Source of the DNA: Streptomyces violaceoruber
Lineage (GTDB): Bacteria; Actinomycetota; Actinomycetes; Streptomycetales; Streptomycetaceae
Direction: 5' to 3'
Length of the DNA: 9,923 bases
Assembly (NCBI GenBank): GCA_000720805.1
Contig: JODI01000157.1
Coordinates: forward strand, 1 to 9,923
Below are positions 1 to 6,838 of this stretch, one piece after another. The translations under genes were made by a program, and so were the position numbers. Positions within the stretch are counted from its first letter, which is position 1; every line of letters starts with the position of its first letter. The notes beneath the pieces were generated by a model, which searched no databases, was not told the DNA's origin, and worked only from the letters and a program-made list of their open reading frames with translations.

Positions 1-1
1 C

Positions 2-583
2 CTCCCCGCCCGCGACGACCTCGACCTCGACCCCGCCCCCAAGCCCACCCCGCCCCGGGGCTTCGACGCCGTGGCCGAAGCCGTGCTCGGGGACGAGGTG
101 CTCACCGCCCCCGGTGACGCCACCGCGCCGGCGCTGCTCGCCGAGCCGATGGGGCGGATCAACGAGGCAGTGAAGGCGGGGCGGACGGAGGACGCCGCTC
201 AGTTGGCGGAGCAGACGCTGGCGCAGGCGTCGAGCGCGTTGGGGCCGGAGCACCTCGAAGTGCTGCGGCTGCGTGAACTGACCGCCTACATCGCCTACTT
301 GGCCGGAGATCCGGTCCGCGCCCTGCACCTCTCCCTGGACCTGGCCCGCGTCCACCACGACAGCCGCGACGCGGAGGCCGCGTACGGCAACGTCCAGAGC
401 GCGTTCACCGCCTGGCGTGCCGTACGCGATCCGCGACTCGGCCTGGACCTGGGCCGTGGCCTGATCGCCCTGTGGACCGAACTCGCCGCCGAGGAGGGCC
501 CCGCCGCCGACGACATCGAGCAGTTGGAGAAGGCGCGCGCCCGGATGGGCCGTCTCACCGAACGCGCCCGCGAGGACGGCTGA
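2..583 (+). CDS. TPR-like protein, C-terminal part (5' partial)
   Basis: The frame is open from the window edge with no stop, so this is the 3' part of a longer gene. A GTG at 71 is the first possible internal start, but the reading continues upstream as a Pro/Asp-rich linker, which favours a truncated entry. The visible part is about 193 residues. After the linker come amphipathic helices with TPR-like spacing, for example the segment ending LAEQTLAQASSALGPEHLEV and then AYIAYLAGDPVRALHLSLDL, where the alternating Ala/Leu/Tyr and Gly-Pro turns are typical of helical repeat hairpins. No catalytic motif, membrane segment or signal peptide is visible. Streptomyces has many proteins with this kind of TPR tail, and the N-terminal domain that would define the function lies outside the window. 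It converges on the aminopeptidase gene with a 43-bp gap and no obvious terminator. TPR-like is a fold inference; no specific function is assigned. Confidence 0.75.
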   Translation, partial: LPARDDLDLDPAPKPTPPRGFDAVAEAVLGDEVLTAPGDATAPALLAEPMGRINEAVKAGRTEDAAQLAEQTLAQASSALGPEHLEVLRLRELTAYIAYLAGDPVRALHLSLDLARVHHDSRDAEAAYGNVQSAFTAWRAVRDPRLGLDLGRGLIALWTELAAEEGPAADDIEQLEKARARMGRLTERAREDG

Positions 584-626
584 CGCCCACCGGCGCGACG
601 GCTGCACCGACAGCTCCCACGGACGG

Positions 627-1688
<1,062 letters not shown>

Positions 1689-1788
1689 TCAGCGGCATTC
1701 GTATACCGGAACGGCCGCTACGGGTGTGGATCGGGATCGTGCCCCTGTCTCTGCAGGAACTGCGAGGCCGGTCCTCGCTCCAGACGCG

Positions 1789-2391
1789 CTCGCCCTGGTG
1801 ATCACGGGCTGTGACGCCGTGCCGGCCCCGACGCTCACGCCGAAGCCGATCGCCCGGTGCGGCAACACCCGGGTGATCGTCGGCGGGTTCGCGCCGGCGG
1901 TCGTCGCGTACGGCATGTTCCCGCGAGTCGGCCTGGACCGGCCGGATCCGGCGATGCTGCCGACGCTGTTCCTCGCGGGCACCGCCTTCGCACGGGAGTA
2001 CGACCAGCTCGCGATCGCGGCGACCGACGGGGTCGCCGACGCCGAACAGGGCCTGGCGGGCGGACTGCTGCACACCGCCACGCAGTTCGGCTCGGCGATC
2101 GGGATCGCGGCGGTGACCGCGGTCTACGGCTTGGCGGCCGGCGAGTCCAGCGGCTCCGTGGCCGACGGGGCGGGCTCGAGCGGCTCCGCGCCGGAGGAGA
2201 CGCTGTCCGCCTTCCGTACGGCGCTCACGGTGCCCGTCGGCATGGTGGTGCTGGGGCTCGTCCTCTCGCTCCTGAGCGTGCGCGCGGCACGGCGGGTGGT
2301 GCGCAGGGCATCCCAGGTCAGCAGCGTCAGCGCCAGCCAGACCAGCGCGAACCCCGCCCAGCGCTCGGGCGGCATGGCCTCGTGGAAGTAG
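1789..2391 (+). pseudogene. Remnant of a DHA2-type MFS drug-efflux transporter (C-terminal part)
   Basis: From about 1789 the frame reads like the last third of an EmrB/QacA-type (DHA2) transporter. It has a segment like ARxGxxRVIVGG, a degraded version of the usual LPxxLLxGxGxAFxxLxIAAT stretch, then a well-conserved GVADAEQGLAGGLLHTATQFGSAIGIAAVTAVYGLA, a Gly/Ser loop and a final hydrophobic helix (GMVVLGLVLSLL, about 2239-2274). Intact family members are about 450-550 aa with 12-14 helices; only about 160 recognisable residues remain. Several expected membrane segments carry charged or Pro substitutions (for example FAREYDQL), which suggests decay. An ATG or GTG upstream (frame open from GTG 1633) adds only unrelated sequence. 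Past about 2285 the frame simply reads the antisense strand of rarD until a stop at 2391. I see no N-terminal two-thirds in any frame upstream. This is unlikely to be a working transporter. Confidence 0.7.
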
Positions 2392-3176
2392 AGGACGCCG
2401 AGCAGGAACTGGAAGACCGGTGCCAGGTACTGCAGCAGTCCCAGCGTGGACAGGGGCACCCGGATCGCGGCGGCGCCGAAGCAGACGAGGGGGATCGCGG
2501 TGACCACGCCGGTCGCCGCGAGCAGGGCCGCGTGCCCCGCGCCCTCGGAGGCGAAGGTGGCCTCGCCCCGCCCGCCGAGCCACAGCAGATAGGCGAGGGC
2601 CGGCAGGAACTGGATCGCGGTCTCGACGGCCAGCGACTCGACGCCGCCGAGGTTGACCTTCTTCTTGACCAGGCCGTACGTGGCGAAGGAGAAGGCGAGG
2701 GTCAGCGAGATCCACGGCGGCTGCCCGTACCCGATGGTCAGCACGAGGACGGCGGCGAAGCCGATCCCGACCGCCGCCCACTGCACGGGCCGCAGACGTT
2801 CCTTCAGGAGCAGCACGCCCATCGCGATGGTGACGAGCGGGTTGATGAAGTATCCGAGCGAGGCCTCGACCACGTGACCGGAGTTCACCGCCCAGATGTA
2901 CACACCCCAGTTCACGGTGATGAAGGCCGCGGCCACGGCGATCAGCGCCAGCCTGCGCGGCTGCCGCAGCAATTCACCGGCCCACGCCCAGCGCCGTACG
3001 ACGATCAGCGCGACGCCGACGAACGCCAGCGACCACACCATCCGGTGGGCGAGGATCTCCGCCGCCCCGGCGGGCTTCAGCAGGGGCCAGAACAGGGGTA
3101 CGAGACCCCACATCCCGTACGCCGCGAAGCCGTTCAGCAGACCTATGCGGCTTTCACTCCTCGACGTCCCGGCCAC
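2124..3176 (-). CDS. rarD: EamA/RarD-family transporter (RarD protein)
   Basis: An inner-membrane permease of the drug/metabolite transporter superfamily. E. coli RarD is named for chloramphenicol sensitivity, but its true substrate is not established. The GTG at 3176 is chosen because GAGGGAGGG lies immediately upstream with 3-5 nt spacing; an in-frame ATG at 3209 would add 11 Arg/Gly-rich residues. The product is 350 aa. Family hallmarks are the N-terminal GLLNGFAAYGMWGLVPLFWPLLK, EILAHRMVWSL, INWG-type ITVNWGVYIWAVNSGHVVEASLGYFINPL and the late LQYLAPVFQFLLGVLYFHE. About ten membrane helices are expected and the hydrophobic pattern fits. The usual RarD length is about 300 aa; the core here ends at about residue 302 (near 2271). 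The last 48 residues (Ser/Thr/Glu/Pro-rich) are read through the antisense strand of the MFS remnant and are probably not ancestral. It lies downstream of qorB but behind a strong stem-loop, so it is probably transcribed separately. Confidence 0.93.
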   Translation of the reverse strand: MAGTSRSESRIGLLNGFAAYGMWGLVPLFWPLLKPAGAAEILAHRMVWSLAFVGVALIVVRRWAWAGELLRQPRRLALIAVAAAFITVNWGVYIWAVNSGHVVEASLGYFINPLVTIAMGVLLLKERLRPVQWAAVGIGFAAVLVLTIGYGQPPWISLTLAFSFATYGLVKKKVNLGGVESLAVETAIQFLPALAYLLWLGGRGEATFASEGAGHAALLAATGVVTAIPLVCFGAAAIRVPLSTLGLLQYLAPVFQFLLGVLYFHEAMPPERWAGFALVWLALTLLTWDALRTTRRAARTLRSERTSPSTTMPTGTVSAVRKADSVSSGAEPLEPAPSATEPLDSPAAKP

Positions 3177-3225
3177 GGGCCCTCCCTCTCGCGCTCTGCT
3201 CGCCTGCACGAAGGTAACGCCGAGA

Positions 3226-3275
3226 GCCCCCGCCCGTCATGTCCGTATCGGGATACGGTCATGACGGGCGGGGGC
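3226..3275 (-). terminator. Strong stem-loop after qorB, probable terminator
   Basis: A 16-bp perfect outer stem (3226-3241 with 3260-3275) is followed by a T-T mismatch, a 6-bp inner stem CCGTAT/ATACGG and a CGGG tetraloop. The element lies between the qorB stop (3332) and the rarD start (3176), both on the minus strand. There is no U-tract, which is common for Streptomyces terminators. It may also insulate rarD from readthrough. Confidence 0.75.
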
Positions 3276-3331
3276 GGGGGCGCCCAGGGTCCGACGGGGG
3301 AGTACGACCCCGGGGCGCTGGTCCGCTCGGA

Positions 3332-4186
3332 TCAGCCCTTGAGTGCGAGCGCGATCGCCTCGGACAGGGGCGTGGTCGGACGGCCGGCCAGGCGGGACAG
3401 GTCGCCGGTGGTGACGACGAGCTCCCCCTTCTCGATGGAGGCGTCCACGCCGGCGATGGTCGCCGCGACCGGTTCGGGCAGCCCGGCGCCGACCAGGATT
3501 CCGGTGAGCGCCTCGACGGAGACGGGGCTGTAGCCGATCTCCTTGCCGGTCTGACGGCTCAGCTCGGCCGCGTACTCCGCGAAGCCCCACGCCTCGTCGC
3601 CGCCCAGCTCGTACGTCTGGTTCTCGTGCCCCTCGCCGGTCAGTACGGCGACCGCGGCGGCCGCGTAGTCGGCGCGCGCGGCGGAGGAGACCCGGCCGTC
3701 ACCGGCGGCGGCGACGACCGCGTTGTGCTCCAGCACCGGGGCGAGGTTCTCGGTGTAGTTCTCGTGGTACCAGCCGTTGCGGAGCAGCGCGTAGGGCACG
3801 CCGGAGGCGAGGAGCGCCTCCTCGGTGCCTCGGTGGTCGTCGGCGAGGGCCGCGGTCAGGCTGCCCGGGGCGCTGGTGTACGCGAGCAGCGCCACGCCGG
3901 CCGCCTTGGCGGCGTCGATGACGATCTTGTGCTGCTGGACCCGGCCCTTGTCGAACTCGTTGCCGGAGATGAGGAGCACCTTGTCGCCGGCGGCGAACAG
4001 GCCGTCGAAGGAGGCGGGAGCGTTGTAGTCGGCGAGCGCGATCTTCACGCCGCGGGCGGCGAAGTCGGCGGCCTTCTCCGCGTTGCGGACGACCGCGGTG
4101 ATCTGGTCGGCCGGAACCTTCTCCAGCAACTGCTCCACGACGTGGCGGCCCAGGTGGCCGGTGGCTCCGGTGACGACGATGCTCAT
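3332..4186 (-). CDS. qorB: NmrA-type NAD(P)H:quinone oxidoreductase (QorB-like)
   Basis: A cytosolic atypical short-chain dehydrogenase of the NmrA/QorB type. The E. coli homologue (YtfG/QorB) reduces quinones with NADPH. The 284-aa length matches the family (E. coli 286). The N-terminal Rossmann dinucleotide motif is GATGHLG at residues 7-13, and the next strand has the VVRNAEKA segment that typically contacts the NADP phosphate. Other family landmarks are LLISGNE, LAYTSAPGS, the LRNGWYHENYTENL segment near the substrate cleft, and the ELGGDEAWGFAEYAAELS region of the C-terminal part. The canonical SDR Tyr-x3-Lys catalytic pair is not obvious, as is usual in NmrA-type proteins. The ATG at 4186 is preceded by AAGGAG with 8-nt spacing. 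Upstream is a dense palindrome cluster likely to control it (see 4247-4287). It is probably induced by quinone or electrophile stress, by analogy with homologues under HxlR-family repressors. Confidence 0.93.
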   Translation of the reverse strand: MSIVVTGATGHLGRHVVEQLLEKVPADQITAVVRNAEKAADFAARGVKIALADYNAPASFDGLFAAGDKVLLISGNEFDKGRVQQHKIVIDAAKAAGVALLAYTSAPGSLTAALADDHRGTEEALLASGVPYALLRNGWYHENYTENLAPVLEHNAVVAAAGDGRVSSAARADYAAAAVAVLTGEGHENQTYELGGDEAWGFAEYAAELSRQTGKEIGYSPVSVEALTGILVGAGLPEPVAATIAGVDASIEKGELVVTTGDLSRLAGRPTTPLSEAIALALKG

Positions 4187-4219
4187 GATCAGAACTCCTT
4201 GTGGGGTGCGTTGCCGCTA

Positions 4220-4248
4220 ACCCTAGGGGATGCGCTAACTCTGGGAAA
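4220..4248 (-). promoter_or_regulatory. Candidate qorB promoter
   Basis: On the minus strand TTTCCC (4248-4243) and TAGGGT (4225-4220) are 17 bp apart. TAGGGT is a good Streptomyces-type -10; the -35 is weak. Transcription would start near 4213, giving a leader of roughly 27 nt that contains the AAGGAG site. The -35 abuts the first operator arm, consistent with a repressed or activated promoter. Confidence 0.4.
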
Positions 4249-4287
4249 GTACCCACTTTGAAGTAAGGTACTTACGTATCAGTAAGT
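4247..4287. promoter_or_regulatory. Palindrome cluster, HxlR/YodB-like operator upstream of qorB
   Basis: Nested and abutting palindromes occur in an AT-rich island. AAGTACC (4247-4253) pairs with GGTACTT (4267-4273) and encloses ACTT-tg-AAGT (4255-4264). The cluster overlaps ACTTAC (4270-4275), which pairs with GTAAGT (4282-4287) across 6 nt. The repeated (T)ACTT/AAGT(A) units resemble the TACT-N7-AGTA type of site known for Bacillus YodB/CatR, which are HxlR-family quinone sensors. E. coli qorB sits beside an HxlR-family gene. The palindromes are seen directly; the identity of the regulator is inference. Confidence 0.6.
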
Positions 4288-4668
4288 GCGGTGGTCTGCC
4301 GTGGGGGAACCTCGCGCGGAATTCGCGCCTGTGGGTGGAGCTTGGGGCCGGTGGGAGGTGCGGAAGGCGCGGGAGGGGCGCGATGCGTGGGAGGGCGCTT
4401 CTGAGCGGGGATGACATGAGCGGGGGTGCGCTGCCCTTCGCGCGCGCTTCGGCGGTGCCGAACGAGTGCGGACGGCGCTCGCTGGGCACACACATGTCAG
4501 GGCGTCGATTGACATGAGCGGTTCGTCCATCCATGCGCCCCCTCTCCGCCTCCCGCACCGCCTTGATCCGCCCGGCATGCTGAAGGCGGGGCGCTGTGCC
4601 CACCCGCGCGCCGGTCCTCGTGCCGCCCACGAGACACCGACCGGCGCCGGACGCCATTGGGGGTCGCA
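4288..4668. other. Gene-free region between qorB and the DUF6082 gene, with short repeats
   Basis: About 380 bp without a credible gene. The short open frames here have no Streptomyces codon bias, ribosome site or recognisable motif. In particular there is no trace of the HxlR-type regulator often found next to qorB. It contains the TGACATG repeats annotated separately, and presumably the leader of the downstream gene. Confidence 0.6.
4412..4521 (+). repeat. Two direct copies and one inverted copy of a TGACATG element
   Basis: TGACATGAGCGG occurs exactly at 4412-4423 and again at 4510-4521, with starts 98 bp apart. A third, inverted copy of the core, CATGTCA (4493-4499), forms a perfect 7-bp palindrome with 4510-4516 across 10 nt. 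The second direct copy is preceded by T, giving TTGACA (4509-4514), a consensus -35, but no good -10 follows at 16-19 bp. This could be the binding site cluster of a regulator of the downstream DUF6082 gene. Confidence 0.5.
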
Positions 4669-5229
4669 TTGGCCACACAGAATCCGGGTGCGCGGAGGAT
4701 CGGTTCTGCAGCACGGGCAAGGGTTGGCAAGGTCCGCACGCCCTTCCCGCGTTCCTCCCGGCGCCAGCGCCAGGAGGAACTGCTGCTGGATGTCCTTCGC
4801 CAACTCACGTTCCTCACCGAGGAGATCCGGAACGCCAACCTGATCCAGCTGCACCGCATCACGGCGGAGCAGGTGGACCGGGCGATGTCGGATCCCGCGC
4901 TCACGGAGGCCATGAGCACCCTGCGGGAACTCTCGGACCGCAAGCGCCGCCAGGCCCTGTTCGTCAACCGGGAATACAGTGCGATCCTGCTGGGGCACCG
5001 CATCGGTGCCTACGGTTGGGGTGAACTCATCGGCCACCTCCGGGTGCTGGCCCGCAACGCGGTGTTCGCCGAGTACTGGGCGACGACCCGCGAGCATCGG
5101 CGGAGCCTGCCGCGCAACTCGTTGGAAGCGCGTGTGGGTGAGGCCGTCGACATGATCATCGACGACTTGGCGGACGATCCGGACGAATGGTGGGTTGTCG
5201 GGCCTCCCTCGGAGGGGTCGTCCGCCTGA
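4669..5229 (+). CDS. DUF6082-family protein
   Basis: A protein of 186 aa that I recognise as the actinomycete DUF6082 type; its biochemical function is unknown. Family-like segments are RRQRQEELLLDVLRQLTFLT, NANLIQLHRITAEQVDRAM, KRRQALFVNREYSAILLGHRIGAYGW, GHLRVLARNAVFAEYW and the near-terminal ADDPDEWWVVGPP. It is mostly helical and charged with no signal peptide. The stretch of Leu/Ile helices is amphipathic rather than clearly membrane-spanning in this copy. Neither an ATG nor a GTG is available at the N-terminus. I prefer TTG at 4669 (MATQNPGARR), because a GGGGG run lies 5 nt upstream; TTG at 4657 is the alternative and adds four residues. The next gene on the same strand begins 178 bp later with its own leader, so co-transcription is uncertain. 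The upstream repeats suggest dedicated regulation. Confidence 0.85.
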   Translation: MATQNPGARRIGSAARARVGKVRTPFPRSSRRQRQEELLLDVLRQLTFLTEEIRNANLIQLHRITAEQVDRAMSDPALTEAMSTLRELSDRKRRQALFVNREYSAILLGHRIGAYGWGELIGHLRVLARNAVFAEYWATTREHRRSLPRNSLEARVGEAVDMIIDDLADDPDEWWVVGPPSEGSSA

Positions 5230-5263
5230 CGTGTCAACAAAAGATCTCGACTTACTCAAAAAG

Positions 5264-5294
5264 CTGAAATGCGTCGCTCCGGACGGCCTAAACT
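5264..5294 (+). promoter_or_regulatory. Weak candidate promoter upstream of the small conserved protein
   Basis: CTGAAA (5264-5269) and TAAACT (5289-5294) are separated by 19 bp within the most AT-rich part of the intergenic region after the DUF6082 gene. TAAACT fits a TANNNT -10, but the spacing is long and the -35 is imperfect. It would give a leader of about 105 nt, including the 5365-5384 hairpin. Confidence 0.25.
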
Positions 5295-5364
5295 CGGCGT
5301 TCACCGGAGAGTTGTGTTGCGAGAGGCATCTCCTGGGGTGAGAAGCTCCGGGCGACGTCAGTGA

Positions 5365-5384
5365 CCGGATCTCCTTGTATCCGG
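5365..5384. promoter_or_regulatory. Small inverted repeat in the leader of the 5408 gene
   Basis: A perfect 6-bp palindrome CCGGAT/ATCCGG flanks an 8-nt loop (ctccttgt). The left arm starts 43 bp before the GTG start. The loop contains CTCCTT, complementary to a ribosome binding site, so the RNA could affect translation; an operator is equally possible. Confidence 0.35.
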
Positions 5385-5407
5385 CCGTATGAAGAGAGCC
5401 CTCACGC

Positions 5408-5665
5408 GTGCACAGCGAACTTTCTGCCCTCAGCATCGTCCGACGTATCGGCGACTCGCCCCGGCAACGAGGATCAATGACCGGGGAGACGTGCCCCGAC
5501 GTCTTCGAGCTGAGTGACGGAAACTTCGCGGTCATCGGCACCGACCGGACCGAGGACCTGGACGCCCTGCTCCCGGCGGACGCCGCCCGCGCCGACTACG
5601 AGCGCATCGTCGTGATCACCCGCGACACCCTCCTGCGCGCCAAGCGGGACATCCCCGACGCGTGA
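5408..5665 (+). CDS. Small conserved Streptomyces protein of unknown function
   Basis: An 85-aa acidic soluble protein. The sequence pattern, with SIVRRIGDSPRQRGS near the start, then TCPDVFELSDGNFAVIGTD and finally RIVVITRDTLLRAKRDIP, is one I associate with a widespread uncharacterised Streptomyces family; I cannot assign a function. It has no membrane segment, signal peptide or metal motif (a single Cys). The GTG at 5408 is the first start after an in-frame stop at 5390, with only a weak GAAGAGAG upstream. An ATG at 5477 with a nearby GAGG would give 62 aa and remove the basic N-terminal segment. I keep the longer form because the N-terminal segment looks family-like. Homologues often sit near XRE/DUF397-type loci, but none is visible here. 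A perfect hairpin terminator follows 7 bp after the stop. Confidence 0.75.
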   Translation: MHSELSALSIVRRIGDSPRQRGSMTGETCPDVFELSDGNFAVIGTDRTEDLDALLPADAARADYERIVVITRDTLLRAKRDIPDA

Positions 5666-5672
5666 GCCCGAG

Positions 5673-5720
5673 TACGGCGGAGGGCCCGGGTGTCGAACGA
5701 CACCCGGGCCCTCCGCCGTA
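5673..5720. terminator. Perfect 23-bp hairpin, bidirectional terminator
   Basis: Positions 5673-5695 are exactly complementary to 5698-5720 with only AA between (in RNA the loop would open to at least four bases). It lies between the stop of the small protein (5665, +) and the stop of korB (5759, -), so it can end transcription from both sides. It is very GC-rich, and no U-tract is needed in Streptomyces terminators of this kind. Confidence 0.9.
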
Positions 5721-5758
5721 GGCAACCGACCGGTCAGCCCGCCGTGCGGCCGCTGCCG

Positions 5759-6838
5759 TCAGCCGAGCACCGTCCAGGTGTCCCCGCCCGCCAGCAACGC
5801 GGCCAGATCCCCCTTGCCCTTCTGCTCGATCGCCGTGTCCAGCTGGTCGGCCATCTGCGCGTCGTACACCGGGCGCTCCACCGACCGCAGCACACCGATC
5901 GGGGTGTGGTGCAGGGTGTCCGGGTCGGCCAGGCGGGAGAGCGCGAAGGCGGTGGTGGGGGAGGCGGCATGGGCGTCGTGGACGAGGATGTCCGCCTCGT
6001 TGTCCGCGGTCACCGTGACCACCTTGAGGTCGCCGGTCGCCCGGTCCCGTACGACGCCCCGTGAGTTGTCCGCGCCGAAGCGGATCGGCCTGCCGTGCTC
6101 CAGCCGGATCACCGCTTCCTGCGCCGACTGCTTGTCCTTCAGCGCCTCGAAGGCGCCGTCGTTGAAGATGTTGCAGTTCTGGTAGATCTCGATCAGCGCG
6201 GTGCCGGGGTGGGCGGCCGCCTGCCGCAGCACCTCCGTCAGGTGCTTGCGGTCCGAGTCGATGGTCCGCGCGACGAACGACGCCTCCGCGCCGAGGGCGA
6301 GGGACACCGGGTTGAAGGGCGCGTCCAGCGAACCCATCGGCGTCGACTTGGTGATCTTGCCGACCTCTGAGGTGGGGCTGTACTGGCCCTTGGTCAGCCC
6401 GTAGATCCGGTTGTTGAACAGCAGGATCTTGAGGTTGACGTTGCGGCGCAGGGCATGGATCAGGTGGTTGCCGCCGATGGACAGCGCGTCGCCGTCACCG
6501 GTCACCACCCACACCGACAGGTCGCGCCTGCTGGACGCCAGGCCGGTGGCGATCGCGGGCGCGCGACCGTGGATGGAGTGCATGCCGTACGTGTTCATGT
6601 AGTACGGGAAGCGCGACGAGCAGCCGATGCCCGAGACGAAGACGATGTTCTCCTTGGCCAGTCCCAGCTCCGGCATGAAGCCCTGGACGGCCGCCAGGAT
6701 CGCGTAGTCACCGCAGCCGGGGCACCAGCGCACTTCCTGATCGGACTTGAAGTCCTTCATGGACTGGCGGGCCTCGGCCTTGGGGACGAGCGAGAGTGCC
6801 TCGATCGTGCCCGTGCCTTCCGTGGTCGTCTCAGCCAT
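5759..6838 (-). CDS. korB: 2-oxoacid:ferredoxin oxidoreductase, beta subunit
   Basis: The catalytic thiamine-diphosphate subunit of a CoA-dependent 2-oxoacid, probably 2-oxoglutarate, ferredoxin oxidoreductase, which converts 2-oxoglutarate and CoA to succinyl-CoA and CO2 while reducing ferredoxin. It is 359 aa, the actinobacterial KorB size. Cys39 and Cys42 (WCPGCGDY), Cys73 (GIGCSSR) and Cys222 (QNCNIFNDG) match the four ligands of the family's single [4Fe-4S] cluster. The ThDP/Mg motif is GDGDALSIGGNH (114-125) with NNRIYG at 142-147. The KGQYSPTS segment (150-157) is also typical. No extra ferredoxin-like CxxCxxC domain is fused. The ATG overlaps the end of korA by 8 bp and is preceded by AAGGAGG inside korA, which indicates translational coupling. 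Relaxed substrate use (pyruvate) cannot be excluded from sequence. Confidence 0.96.
   Translation of the reverse strand: MAETTTEGTGTIEALSLVPKAEARQSMKDFKSDQEVRWCPGCGDYAILAAVQGFMPELGLAKENIVFVSGIGCSSRFPYYMNTYGMHSIHGRAPAIATGLASSRRDLSVWVVTGDGDALSIGGNHLIHALRRNVNLKILLFNNRIYGLTKGQYSPTSEVGKITKSTPMGSLDAPFNPVSLALGAEASFVARTIDSDRKHLTEVLRQAAAHPGTALIEIYQNCNIFNDGAFEALKDKQSAQEAVIRLEHGRPIRFGADNSRGVVRDRATGDLKVVTVTADNEADILVHDAHAASPTTAFALSRLADPDTLHHTPIGVLRSVERPVYDAQMADQLDTAIEQKGKGDLAALLAGGDTWTVLG

Noticed and set aside
1857..3533. A 558-aa plus-strand open frame across the MFS remnant, rarD and qorB
   Set aside because: It spans three unrelated genes, crosses the terminator hairpin and has low-complexity Arg/Gly/Asp composition.
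4335..4517. A possible 60-aa gene in the qorB-DUF6082 gap, considered as a lost HxlR regulator
   Set aside because: It contains no HTH pattern or HxlR Cys motif and no ribosome binding site or family resemblance.
4279..5541. A 420-aa minus-strand open frame opposite the DUF6082 gene
   Set aside because: Composition is Arg/Pro/Ser-rich, there is no ribosome site, and the opposite frame encodes a recognisable family.
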